Of a stretch of DNA of 64,000 nt, positions 24,946 through 32,701 are shown in pieces. The position numbers and the translations under genes are program-made. This stretch comes from Streptomonospora nanhaiensis (GTDB lineage: Bacteria > Actinomycetota > Actinomycetes > Streptosporangiales > Streptosporangiaceae): assembly GCF_013410565.1 (NCBI RefSeq), contig NZ_JACCFO010000001.1, positions 2,232,001-2,296,000 of the forward strand, written 5' to 3'. The first letter of the stretch is position 1, and each line of letters opens with the position of its first letter. Under the pieces are notes generated by a model, which ran no database searches, had not been told where the DNA came from, and worked only from the letters and a program-made list of their open reading frames with translations.

Positions 24946-25437
24946 ATGGAATCGACGACGAGCAGGCCGCTGCCCGAGCGCAGCGCCGAGGTCGCCCGCG
25001 TCCTCGCCGCCGAAGGCGCCGCCGGCACGGTGCGCCAACTCTCCGACTCCACCCGGACCGCCGCCGAGGCGGCCGCCGCGCTGGGCTGCGAGGTCGGCGC
25101 GATCGCCAACAGCCTGGTGTTCATCTCCGACGACGAGGCCGTCCTGGTCATGACCAGCGGCCGGCACAGGGTCGACACCGCGGCCCTCGCCGCCCGGTGG
25201 GGACGCGGCAGGCTCCGCCGCGCCACCCCCGACCAGGTGCGCGAGGCCACCGGCCAGGCCATCGGCGGCGTGGCCCCGGTCGGCCACCCTCGCCGGCTGC
25301 CCGCCGTGGTCGACTCCGCCCTGGCCGACTACCCGCAGGTATGGGCGGCGGCCGGAACACCGCACACGGTCTTTCCCACCACCGCCGACGAACTCGTCCG
25401 CCTGACCGGCGGAGTCCTGCTTCCTGTCACGGCCTAA
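24946..25437 (+). CDS. YbaK/EbsC-type aminoacyl-tRNA deacylase
   Basis: The protein has 163 residues. It matches the YbaK/ProX editing domain: LGCEVGAIANSLVF near 45-58, a central VLVMTSGRHRVDT strand and the GVAPVGHP loop near 108-115. These proteins hydrolyse mischarged tRNAs such as Cys-tRNA(Pro). Some relatives edit tRNAs loaded with unusual amino acids, so its closeness to an amino-acid-modifying operon is notable but may be chance. It is divergent from the XRE-cupin gene. Confidence 0.85.
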   Translation: MESTTSRPLPERSAEVARVLAAEGAAGTVRQLSDSTRTAAEAAAALGCEVGAIANSLVFISDDEAVLVMTSGRHRVDTAALAARWGRGRLRRATPDQVREATGQAIGGVAPVGHPRRLPAVVDSALADYPQVWAAAGTPHTVFPTTADELVRLTGGVLLPVTA

Positions 25438-25445
25438 AGGGCCGC

Positions 25446-25490
25446 GGCCGTGTGCCGCCGGGCACGGGTCAGACCCGGCGGCGCACGGCC
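25446..25490. terminator. Hairpin terminator
   Basis: A 17-bp stem with one G-T wobble (GGCCGTGTGCCGCCGGG at 25446; partner 25474-25490) lies between the convergent ybaK-like gene and the SMR gene. Confidence 0.6.
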
Positions 25491-25499
25491 CCACCGGCG

Positions 25500-25892
25500 C
25501 TACCCTTCCGCCCGGGCCGGGCGGTCGGCCAGCTTGAGCCAGACGACTCCGCCGATGATGACGGCCAGCCACAGCGCCTTGGCGGGGGTGAGCGTCTCGT
25601 CGAAGAAGACGGGCCCCAGCACCGCGGCGCCCACGGCGCCCAGGCCGGCCCAGACGGCGTAGCCGATCCCGACGTCGATCCTCTTCAGCGCGACACTGAG
25701 GGCGAACAGCGTCAGGAGGAAGAAGACCACGGCGGAGACCGACCAGCCGACGCGGGTGAAGCCCTCGCTGCCGCCGACGCTGAGCGCGTAGCCGACCTCG
25801 AACGCGCCGGCCAGCAGGAGCACCAGCCAGGCTCCGGCCTTGCCGGCGGTGTCGGGGGAGGCGGCGGCGGGGGACGTGGTGGACGCGGTCAT
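25500..25892 (-). CDS. SMR-family multidrug efflux subunit (downstream)
   Basis: This 130-residue small multidrug resistance protein has a 20-residue polar N-terminal extension, then four membrane helices. The membrane-embedded Glu of the family lies in helix 1 (GAFEVGYALS). It is paired with a second SMR gene directly upstream (51-base gap). Paired SMR genes, for example EbrAB or YkkCD, form antiparallel heterodimers that export cationic compounds. It is co-transcribed with its partner under the nearby MarR regulator. Confidence 0.88.
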   Translation of the reverse strand: MTASTTSPAAASPDTAGKAGAWLVLLLAGAFEVGYALSVGGSEGFTRVGWSVSAVVFFLLTLFALSVALKRIDVGIGYAVWAGLGAVGAAVLGPVFFDETLTPAKALWLAVIIGGVVWLKLADRPARAEG

Positions 25893-25942
25893 TTCTCGTT
25901 GCTTCCTTTCGGGTGGAGTGGTGTGGGGGCGGGGAACGCGGA

Positions 25943-26263
25943 TCAGGCGGTGCCGCTGAGTTGGAGGCCGACGACACCGACGACGACCGCGAGGATGCCG
26001 AGCAGCTTGCGCCAGTCCAGGCGCTGGCCGAGGAAGAGGGCCCCGACGACGACGATCCCGGCACCGGCCACCGAGGTCCAGAGCGCGTAGCCGACACCCA
26101 CGTCGAAGGTGAGCAGCGCCAGGCTGAGGAAGAACGTCGCGATACCGCCGCTGAGGAGCGTGGCGGCGGTCCACCCCGCGTGGGTGAACCCCTTGGCCTT
26201 GCTCGCCGACAGCGCGACCGCGATCTCGAAGATCACGGCGATTCCCAGGTAGAGCCAGCTCAT
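25943..26263 (-). CDS. SMR-family multidrug efflux subunit (upstream)
   Basis: This 106-residue, four-helix small multidrug resistance protein has the essential Glu13 in VIFEIAVALSASKAKGF and the GVGYALWTS helix-3 motif. The length is typical (105-110). It is the first gene of the SMR pair. The promoter contains a palindrome related to that in front of the MarR gene, so repression by MarR and drug-dependent release are likely. Confidence 0.9.
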   Translation of the reverse strand: MSWLYLGIAVIFEIAVALSASKAKGFTHAGWTAATLLSGGIATFFLSLALLTFDVGVGYALWTSVAGAGIVVVGALFLGQRLDWRKLLGILAVVVGVVGLQLSGTA

Positions 26264-26288
26264 GGTGGTCCTTTCAGCGGTTGTTTAT

Positions 26289-26304
26289 ATGTATGTACAT
26301 GCAT
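26289..26304. promoter_or_regulatory. MarR-type operator before the SMR pair
   Basis: ATGTATGT at 26289 is followed by ACATGCAT ending 26304, a 16-base dyad with one mismatch. It shares the ATGTACATGCA core with the perfect palindrome in front of the adjacent marR gene (26809-26830) and lies 25-40 bases upstream of the SMR start. Confidence 0.65.
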
Positions 26305-26347
26305 TTACTTGACCGAAAAGGAGCCGCGCGGGAGCCCGGCGCCGGTT

Positions 26348-26794
26348 TCAGGCCCCGATCAGGCCGCCGATCGCGGCGAACGCGCCCCGCAGCCGCGCCG
26401 CGTCCAGGTGCGGGTAGTGGACGGCCGTGTTCGCCAGCAGGTCGCGCAGCCGCTCCTCGTAGGGGCCGCGGACCTCGCGGAGCAGCTCCTCGCCCCGGTC
26501 GGTGAGGACCGCGTAGACCCCGCGGCCGTCATCGGGGCAGAGGTCGCGGACGGTCAGGCCCTTGTCCTCCAGGCGGGAGACCATCCGGGTCACCGAACTC
26601 TGGTTCAGGCCGACCTTCTGGGCGAGGTCGTTGACCCGCAGCTCCCTGTCGGCGGCCTGGGCGAGGTGGGCGAGCGCGCGGTACTCGGTCAGGCCGACAC
26701 CGTGGCGGTCCGCCAGCCACTTGCCCAGGCCGGCGTCGACCGCAGAGGCGAAGGCGGCGACCTGGGACCAGTCCGCGCTCACGCCGTCGGCCAT
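26348..26794 (-). CDS. MarR-family regulator of the SMR exporters
   Basis: The protein has 148 residues. The MarR winged helix spans about residues 28-110 (GLTEYRALAHLAQAADREL; QKVGLNQSSVTRMVSRLEDKGL; DGRGVYAVLTDRGEEL). It is the first gene of a same-strand group with the two SMR genes but has its own promoter and operator. Autoregulation together with control of the exporter pair is inferred from the shared operator core. Confidence 0.88.
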   Translation of the reverse strand: MADGVSADWSQVAAFASAVDAGLGKWLADRHGVGLTEYRALAHLAQAADRELRVNDLAQKVGLNQSSVTRMVSRLEDKGLTVRDLCPDDGRGVYAVLTDRGEELLREVRGPYEERLRDLLANTAVHYPHLDAARLRGAFAAIGGLIGA

Positions 26795-26808
26795 CGCACC
26801 GCTCCATG

Positions 26809-26830
26809 TATCTGCATGTACATGCAGATA
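26809..26830. promoter_or_regulatory. Perfect 22-bp palindrome, marR operator
   Basis: TATCTGCATG at 26809 is mirrored by CATGCAGATA ending 26830 around a central TA. It begins 14 bases upstream of the marR ATG, in an AT-rich pocket, and would overlap the promoter or ribosome site. Confidence 0.75.
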
Positions 26831-26928
26831 AGCTAGCACGGGCTCCCCCGCCGGGGAAGCCCGCCCGCCTCGCGCCCCGCCCCGGTCGTCCCGGGGCGCC
26901 CCCTCGGGGGGTGTCCGCGCCCGGCCCC

Positions 26929-28074
26929 TCAGCGGCGCAGGCGGGCGTTGAGCCGGGCGGCCCGGCGCGTCAGGTGGTCGCGCTCGGCGAGGTTGGACGC
27001 CCGGCCGGCCGCCTCGGCGTACAGCCGGGCCGCTGTCTCCAGGGCGCCGTCGCGCTCGTGCAGGTAGGCGGCCACCGCCGCGTACCTGGGCAGCGCGGAG
27101 TCCAGCTCCGCGAGCGCCGCCAGACCGGCGCGCGGGCCGTCGGCCTCGCCCACGGCGACCGCGCGGTTCAGCCGGACGACCGGGCTGCCGGTCAGGCGCC
27201 ACAGCTCGTCGTACCACTCGACGATCTGCGGCCAGTCGGTCTCCTCGGCGGTGGGCGCGTCGGCGTTCAGCGCCGCGATGGCCGCCTGCGCCTGGAACTC
27301 GCCCAGCCGGTCGCGGGCGAGCGCCGCCTGGAGGATCCCGATCCCCTCGGCGATCAGCGCGGTGTCCCACCGGGTCCGGTCCTGCTCGGCGAGCGGCACC
27401 AGGCGGCCGTCGGCGGTGGTCCGGGCGGCGCGCCGGGCGTGGTGCAGCAGCATGAGGGCGAGCAGCCCGGCCACCTCCGGGTGGTCGATCGCGCCCGCGA
27501 GCTGCCGGGTGAGCCGCACGGCCTCGGCGGCGAGGTCGACGTCGCCGGAGTAGCCCTCGTTGAAGACCAGGTAGAGGACGCGCAGCACGGTGGCGACGTC
27601 GCCGGGCCGGTCCAGCCGCACGCCTGCGACGGTGCGCTTGGCCCGGCTGATGCGCTGGGCCATGGTCGCCTCGGGCACCAGGTAGGCGCGGGCGATCTGG
27701 CGGGTGGTCAGCCCGCCGACGGCGCGCAGCGTGAGCGCGACGGCCGACGACGGCGACAGCGACGGGTGCGCGCACAGGAAGTAGAGGCGCAGGGTGTCGT
27801 CCGCCGCGGGCACCGGCCCGGGCGCCGGCTCCTCCTCGGCGCGGTCCTCGCGCCGGCGGCGGGCGGCGTCGGACCGCGTGGCGTCGAGGAACCGGCGCCA
27901 GGCCACGGTGACCAGCCAGCCCTTGGGATCGCGCGGCGGGTCGGCCGGCCAGACCCGCAGCGCCTCGACGAGCGCGTCCTGCACGGCGTCCTCGGCCGCC
28001 GCGAAGTCGGCTCCGCGGCGGCAGAGGACACCGAGCACGCTCGGCGTGAGGCTCCTCAGCAGGACCTCGTCCAT
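26929..28074 (-). CDS. ECF42-type RNA polymerase sigma factor
   Basis: The protein has 381 residues. Sigma region 2 is near residues 8-75 (AAAEDAVQDALVEALRVWP; DPKGWLVTVAWRRFLD) and region 4 near 110-165 (LTTRQIARAYLVPEATMAQRI). A long helical C-terminal half follows, with NEGYSGDVDLAAEAVRL and TPR-like repeats. This long form with a C-terminal extension is the ECF42 group, typically next to YCII/DGPF genes, as here: the YCII gene ends 8 bases upstream. In that group the extension, not an anti-sigma factor, is thought to control activity. Confidence 0.9.
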   Translation of the reverse strand: MDEVLLRSLTPSVLGVLCRRGADFAAAEDAVQDALVEALRVWPADPPRDPKGWLVTVAWRRFLDATRSDAARRRREDRAEEEPAPGPVPAADDTLRLYFLCAHPSLSPSSAVALTLRAVGGLTTRQIARAYLVPEATMAQRISRAKRTVAGVRLDRPGDVATVLRVLYLVFNEGYSGDVDLAAEAVRLTRQLAGAIDHPEVAGLLALMLLHHARRAARTTADGRLVPLAEQDRTRWDTALIAEGIGILQAALARDRLGEFQAQAAIAALNADAPTAEETDWPQIVEWYDELWRLTGSPVVRLNRAVAVGEADGPRAGLAALAELDSALPRYAAVAAYLHERDGALETAARLYAEAAGRASNLAERDHLTRRAARLNARLRR

Positions 28075-28081
28075 CGGGGCG

Positions 28082-28489
28082 TCACTCCGTGACGGTGGGG
28101 GTCTCGGTCAGAAACGGCCGCACCTCCAGCCATTCGTGGATCGGCCTGCCGCCCGCGCCGGGGGCGGCCGACAGCTCCCCGGCCAGCTCGACGGCGCGCT
28201 CGTGGCTGTCGACGTCGATCACCATCCAGCCGGCGATGAGGTCCTTGGTCTCGGCGAACGGGCCGTCGGTGACCGGGGGGCGGCCCTCGCCGTCGTAGCG
28301 GACGAAGGTGCCCTCGGGGGCGAGCGCCTGGGCGTCGACGAACTCGCCGGTCTCCTTGAGGCGGTCGGCGAAGTCGCTCATGTACCGCATGTGCGCCGTG
28401 ATCTCCTCCGGGCTCCACCGGTCCATGGGGACGTCGTTGACCGGAGCCGGGGCCCCGCGGTAGTGCTTCAGCAGCAGGTACTTGGCCAT
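28082..28489 (-). CDS. YCII-related (DGPF) protein paired with ECF42 sigma
   Basis: This 135-residue YCII-fold protein has the family motif TDGPFAETKDLIAGW near residues 75-89. The PMDRWSPEEITAHMRYM helix precedes it. DGPF proteins are almost always next to ECF42 sigma genes. Their enzymatic role is unknown, but the fold has an active-site His/Asp pair in other members. It is co-transcribed with the sigma gene (8-base spacing), with the YCII gene first. Confidence 0.88.
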   Translation of the reverse strand: MAKYLLLKHYRGAPAPVNDVPMDRWSPEEITAHMRYMSDFADRLKETGEFVDAQALAPEGTFVRYDGEGRPPVTDGPFAETKDLIAGWMVIDVDSHERAVELAGELSAAPGAGGRPIHEWLEVRPFLTETPTVTE

Positions 28490-28708
28490 GGTGTCTCTCC
28501 TCGGTGCTCCTGCGCCCCATTGTGGGCGCGTTCACCCCGGGGACGGAGCCGGACGCGGGTTCTCGACACGGCCGGCGAACTTTTTTTCGGCGGGTCCGGC
28601 CGGGGCCGGACCCGCCGCCGCGCGGTGGCCGCCCGACGGGATTCGGCGCGGCGGTAACAACCGCCCTCCCCGCGACATAGATGAATAACGTCGCACGGAG
28701 GGAATCCG

Positions 28709-29284
28709 ATGACCAATGACCGGGACGAGGAGAGCGGATCGAGGGCCGCGGGCGAGTTCACCCGCTTCTTCGAACTGCACTACGACGCCGTCTACCGCTA
28801 TGCCCTGAGGCGGGTGGGCCCCGACCACGCCGACGACGTGGCATCGGAGGCGTTCGGGGTGGCCTGGGCGCGGTTCGACCGCGTGCCCCGGCAGAGCCCC
28901 CTGCCCTGGCTCTACACCGTGGCGCGCAACATCGTGCTGGCCCGGGGCCGCCGGGCCCGGCGCCGCGGCGAACTGCCCGACGCCTTCGACGGCCCGTGGC
29001 CGCACGCCCCCGCCGAGCCCGACGTCACCGCGCAGGTCCTCGACCGGCAGGCCGCGCTCTCGGCGCTCAACCGCCTCAAACCCAAGGACCGCGAACTCGT
29101 GATGCTGCTGGCCTGGGAAGGGCTCGACCTGCCGACCGCCGCCGGCGTGCTGGGCTGCACGGCTGCCACGGCCAGGGTGCGCCTGTACCGGGCGCGCCGG
29201 CGGATCGAGCGGCTGCTCGGCGAGGGCGGCGCCGCGGCCACACCCCGAAACCACCACCTTGTCTCCCAGGAGGGCCCGAAATGA
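28709..29284 (+). CDS. ECF RNA polymerase sigma factor
   Basis: This 191-residue ECF sigma factor has region 2 at about residues 18-85 (FFELHYDAVYRYALRRVG; PLPWLYTVARNIV) and region 4 at about 115-165 (LKPKDRELVMLLAWEGLDLP; TAATARVRLYRARRRI). The start at 28709 has GGAGGGAA upstream. Its stop overlaps the ATG of the CU044_5270-family membrane protein, the expected regulator. The signal is unknown. Confidence 0.9.
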   Translation: MTNDRDEESGSRAAGEFTRFFELHYDAVYRYALRRVGPDHADDVASEAFGVAWARFDRVPRQSPLPWLYTVARNIVLARGRRARRRGELPDAFDGPWPHAPAEPDVTAQVLDRQAALSALNRLKPKDRELVMLLAWEGLDLPTAAGVLGCTAATARVRLYRARRRIERLLGEGGAAATPRNHHLVSQEGPK

Positions 29285-30342
29285 GCACGGACGAACGCGT
29301 TGTGCGCGGCATCTTCGCACCCCACGACCCGGCCGCCGCCGTGCGTGTCGGCGAGGACCAGCGGGCCCGGGCCCGGGTCGCCGCGCTGGCGGCCGCCGCG
29401 AGCGCGCCGCCGCGCGCCCACCGGCGGGCCGGCCGGGGCCGGTGGATGCTCCTGGCCGCGGCGGGCGCGGCCGCGGCCTTGACGGTGGCGGGAACGGTGG
29501 CCGTGAACACCGCGGCGCCCGCCTACGCCGGGCCCCCGCCCCCTCCCCTCGCGGTGGTCCCCGCCGAGGTGACCGACGCCGACGAGGAACTGCTGGCCCT
29601 GGCGGACCGGGCCGAGGACCGTCCCCCCGTGCGCGGCGAGGGGGCGGACGTCGCCTACGTGCACACCTCGGAGTGGACCCTCACCATGTCGCAGAACGCC
29701 GACACCGACGAGGAGGGGTGGGGGGTGCTGCCCGTCGACCGCGAGGTCTGGCGCTCCCTGGACGACTCCGGCTACGCGATCGAGCGGCCGCAGCCGCCCG
29801 AGCACCTGTCCGGCGACCCCGACCCGCTCAGCCGGCTCTTCGGCGAGGGGCCGACGGAGGAGGAGTGGGGCGAGGGCGAGGGCGGCAACGGCATGTTCCT
29901 CACCTGGAAGCCCGACACGCTGCCCACCGACCCCGACGAGTTGGCCGCCCGGCTCTCGACGGTGGACGGTGTGCCGAGCGGCGGCAGCGCGCGGCTCTTC
30001 ACCGCGCTGCAGACCCTCTACAGCGAGATGCCGGTCGACCCGGAGGTCCAGGCCGCCGCGCTGCGGGCGCTGGCCGACCGCGACGACGTGCGGTTCGCCG
30101 GGACGGCCACCGACCGCGAGGGCCGGGAGGGCCTGCTCTTCCTGACCGAGGACCGGGAGTCCAGCGAGGGGGAGGTGCTCCAGCGCCGCATCATGTTCGA
30201 CCCGGACACCGGGATGCCGCTCTACCACGAGACGGTCGTGGTGCGCAGCGAGTACCGCAACGCCGACGAACTGCCCATCGTGAACCACTACGCCGCCCTG
30301 GTGGAGACCGCCTGGGTGAGCGAGGTCCACGAAGCCCCCTGA
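29281..30342 (+). CDS. CU044_5270-family membrane protein, likely anti-sigma partner
   Basis: The protein has 353 residues. A short cytoplasmic part (1-52, with RVVRGIFAPHDPAAAVRVG) precedes one membrane segment (about 54-75, LLAAAGAAAALTVAGTVAV). A large extracytoplasmic domain ends with a strand-rich region (RIMFDPDTGMPLYHETVVVRS). This CU044_5270 layout is regularly coupled to ECF sigma genes in actinomycetes, and it overlaps the sigma gene by four bases here. An anti-sigma role is inferred from context. No classical zinc anti-sigma motif is visible. Confidence 0.82.
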   Translation: MSTDERVVRGIFAPHDPAAAVRVGEDQRARARVAALAAAASAPPRAHRRAGRGRWMLLAAAGAAAALTVAGTVAVNTAAPAYAGPPPPPLAVVPAEVTDADEELLALADRAEDRPPVRGEGADVAYVHTSEWTLTMSQNADTDEEGWGVLPVDREVWRSLDDSGYAIERPQPPEHLSGDPDPLSRLFGEGPTEEEWGEGEGGNGMFLTWKPDTLPTDPDELAARLSTVDGVPSGGSARLFTALQTLYSEMPVDPEVQAAALRALADRDDVRFAGTATDREGREGLLFLTEDRESSEGEVLQRRIMFDPDTGMPLYHETVVVRSEYRNADELPIVNHYAALVETAWVSEVHEAP

Positions 30343-30360
30343 CGCCGGCCGCCGGGCCGA

Positions 30361-30401
30361 GCGGGTGCGGCCCCGCCCCCTGGTGGCGGGGCCGCACCCG
30401 C
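30361..30401. terminator. Long hairpin terminator
   Basis: A perfect 17-bp stem (GCGGGTGCGGCCCCGCC at 30361; complement ending 30401) with a seven-base loop lies between convergent genes, so it may serve both. Confidence 0.65.
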
Positions 30402-30469
30402 GGTGGCGGCCCGGGCGGCCCGGGGACCGGTTCACCGGCCGCGGCCGCCGGAAGGCCGAGGCGCGGGGG

Positions 30470-31162
30470 TCACGCCGGCGGCCGGGCGAGCCGGGCGGCC
30501 ACGGCGTCGAGGACCCAGTCCAGGCCGGTCGAGAAGGTCGTCTCGGCGTCGACGTCGGGGCCCTCGTAGACCGCCTTGGCCAGGGCCGGGAAGCGGCCCG
30601 TGGCCAGCATCCGCCGCAGGTGCGGGCCGAAGGCGCGCTGCCAGTCGCGCTCGGACAGGCCCGTGGCGCGCTCGGCCCGCCGGTCCGCGACCTCACGCCG
30701 GATCGCGCCGATGGTGTAGGCGTTGACCATCTCCACGGCGCGCAGGACCGTGCCGAGATCGGCGAGCCCGTCGAGGGCGGCCAGCGCGGCCTCGGTCACG
30801 GCGAGGGCGTGGGGGCCCAGGGACGGGCGGCCGCCGAGCAGGTCGGCCAGCCACTCGTGCCGGAGGGCGGTCTGCCGGGTGCGGTGGGCGCGGACGCGCA
30901 GAGCCTCCCGCCAGTCGCCGGGCGGCTCCCCGGTCAAGATTTCGGCGTGGACCTCGTCCACCATGAGGTCGAACAGCTCCTCCTTGGTGGCGATGTGGCC
31001 GTAGAGCCGCATCGGTCCGACGCCCAGCCGGGCGGCGACCTTGCGCAGCGACACCGCCTCCAGCCCGCCCTCGTCGGCGAGCGCGACGGCGGCGGCCACG
31101 ATGCGCTCCCGGTCCAGCGGCGCGGGGCGGGCGGGGGGATCCGGGCGGTCCCATACAGTCAT
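30470..31162 (-). CDS. TetR-family regulator (TetR class C-terminal domain)
   Basis: The protein has 230 residues. The HTH covers residues 18-65 (GGLEAVSLRKVAARLGVGPMRLYGH). The C-terminal domain resembles TetR_C of tetracycline-type repressors (TKEELFDLMVDEVHAEI onwards). The start at 31162 (MTVWDRP) is preferred, because upstream Met codons lie within the operator palindrome. It is divergent from a TetX-like flavin monooxygenase with a 53-base gap carrying a nested palindrome, the classic tetR/tetX-style arrangement. Confidence 0.88.
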   Translation of the reverse strand: MTVWDRPDPPARPAPLDRERIVAAAVALADEGGLEAVSLRKVAARLGVGPMRLYGHIATKEELFDLMVDEVHAEILTGEPPGDWREALRVRAHRTRQTALRHEWLADLLGGRPSLGPHALAVTEAALAALDGLADLGTVLRAVEMVNAYTIGAIRREVADRRAERATGLSERDWQRAFGPHLRRMLATGRFPALAKAVYEGPDVDAETTFSTGLDWVLDAVAARLARPPA

Positions 31163-31180
31163 GCGAACACCGTACATTTG

Positions 31181-31213
31181 CGATACGCCGTATTGGATCA
31201 ATACAGTGTATCG
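31181..31213. promoter_or_regulatory. Nested palindromic operator, tetR/monooxygenase promoter
   Basis: Outer CGATAC (31181) mirrors GTATCG ending 31213. Inner GTATTG (31190) mirrors CAATAC ending 31204. Both dyads share the centre at 31197. The site fills almost the whole divergent promoter and touches the monooxygenase start at 31216. Confidence 0.75.
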
Positions 31214-31215
31214 GC

Positions 31216-32376
31216 ATGAGACACCGTATCGCCGTGGTCGGCGCCGGCCCCGGCGGCCTGACCTTCGCCCGCGTCCTGCACCGCCGCGGCCACCCTGTCA
31301 CCGTCTTCGAGCGCGACCCCGCCCCCGACGCCCGTCCCCCGGGCGGCACCCTGGACCTGCACGAGGGCCTGGGCCGGCTCGCCCTGGACAAGGCCGGGCT
31401 GCTGGGAGAGTTCCGGGCGCTGTCCCGGCCCGAGGGGCAGGCCATGCGCGTCCTCGACACGGACGGGACCGTGCTCCGCGACTGGCGCCCCCGGCCGGGC
31501 GACCTGGCCAACCCCGAGATCGACCGCGGGCTGCTCCGCGATCTGCTGCTCGGCCCGTTGGACGTCCGGTGGGGGCGGCACGTGGCGGAGGTCGTTCCGG
31601 GGACGCGCGACGGCGTGCTGGTCCGCTTCGCGGACGGCCGGCGGGAGATGTTCGACCTGGTGATCGGCGCTGACGGCGCCTGGTCGCGGGTCCGCCCGGC
31701 GGTCACGCCTGCGGCACCGCGCTACACCGGCGTGACGCTGGTCGAGACCTCCCTGGACGACCTCGACACCCGCCATCCCGACCTCGCCCGGCTGGTCGGC
31801 GACGGCGCGGTGGCCGTGTACGGCGTGAACCGCGCCCTCGTCGCCCAGCGCGGCAGCGGCGGCCACGTCAAGGTGTACGCCCAGTTCCGCGCGCCGCTGG
31901 ACTGGCACACCGACCCCGAGCGCCACCTGGGCCTGCCCGGGCGCGGGCGCGTGGACCTGGCCGACGCCGAGGCCGTGCGGTCGGCCCTGCTGGCCCTGTA
32001 CGAAGGCTGGGCCGACCCGGTCCTCGATTTCCTCCGCCGCGGCACCGCCTTCGCCCACCGCCCCCACTACGTCCTGCCCGCGCCCCACACCTGGCCCCAC
32101 GTCCCCGGGGTGACCCTCCTGGGCGACGCGGCCCACCTGATGCCCCCGCTGGGCGTGGGCGCCAACCTCGCGATGCTGGAGGGCGCCGAACTCGCCGAGT
32201 CCATCGCCGGAGCACCGGACACCGCGGACCTGGACGCGACCGTCCGCGCCTTCGAGCAGCACACCCACCCACGGGCCGCCCGATGGGCGCAAACGACCGC
32301 CGCCGGCCTGGACCGCCTCATCAGCCCGAACCCCACCGCGGCCCTGGCCCTCTTCGACGAGGTCCAGCCTTCTTGA
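31216..32376 (+). CDS. FAD-dependent monooxygenase, TetX-like
   Basis: This 386-residue class A flavoprotein monooxygenase has the FAD Rossmann motif GAGPGGL at residues 9-15, PPGGTLDLHEG near 44 as in TetX, GADGAWSRVR near 155, and GDAAHLMPPLGVGANLAM near 300 (FAD/substrate loop). The family hydroxylates aromatic antibiotics including tetracyclines. The adjacent TetR with its operator suggests drug-inducible expression. Actual tetracycline inactivation cannot be claimed from sequence. The start is only a few bases after the operator, so the transcript leader is very short. Confidence 0.88.
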   Translation: MRHRIAVVGAGPGGLTFARVLHRRGHPVTVFERDPAPDARPPGGTLDLHEGLGRLALDKAGLLGEFRALSRPEGQAMRVLDTDGTVLRDWRPRPGDLANPEIDRGLLRDLLLGPLDVRWGRHVAEVVPGTRDGVLVRFADGRREMFDLVIGADGAWSRVRPAVTPAAPRYTGVTLVETSLDDLDTRHPDLARLVGDGAVAVYGVNRALVAQRGSGGHVKVYAQFRAPLDWHTDPERHLGLPGRGRVDLADAEAVRSALLALYEGWADPVLDFLRRGTAFAHRPHYVLPAPHTWPHVPGVTLLGDAAHLMPPLGVGANLAMLEGAELAESIAGAPDTADLDATVRAFEQHTHPRAARWAQTTAAGLDRLISPNPTAALALFDEVQPS

Positions 32377-32701
32377 GGGCCCCGCACCCGCCGGGCCACG
32401 ACGCAGTCGGTTCCTCGGCCGCGCCTGTACCCGGTACTGCGCCCACGGGGGGTCGCGCAGCAGTGCTCGGGACTCCGGCCTCGCTTCCACGCCGAACCCC
32501 GGCCGCCAAGGCCGGGCGCGGCACGAGGGCGCGCGACCGTACCAGGCGCGTCCCATGCAGACCGTTTTGGTGCGAAAGAGACTGCAGAGAGTAGCGCAAT
32601 GCGGTCCAACAATGACCGTCTGTGGCCACATCTCTAGGCATGACCTCCGCCACCACTTAGTGTCACTGCGTCTCCACACTCCGACACGAAAGGCGTACAG
32701 C
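32377..32701. other. Intergenic region, promoter of small secreted protein
   Basis: There is no gene in these 325 bases. A weak hairpin (CCCGGCC/GGCCGGG, 32498-32516) could end the monooxygenase transcript. The last 150 bases are less GC-rich (near 32560-32640) and probably contain the promoter of the following small secreted protein gene. Confidence 0.4.

Noticed and set aside
26264-26347. Guanidine-type riboswitch before the SMR genes
   Set aside because: The leader is short and contains a MarR-type dyad. No conserved riboswitch stem pattern was seen.
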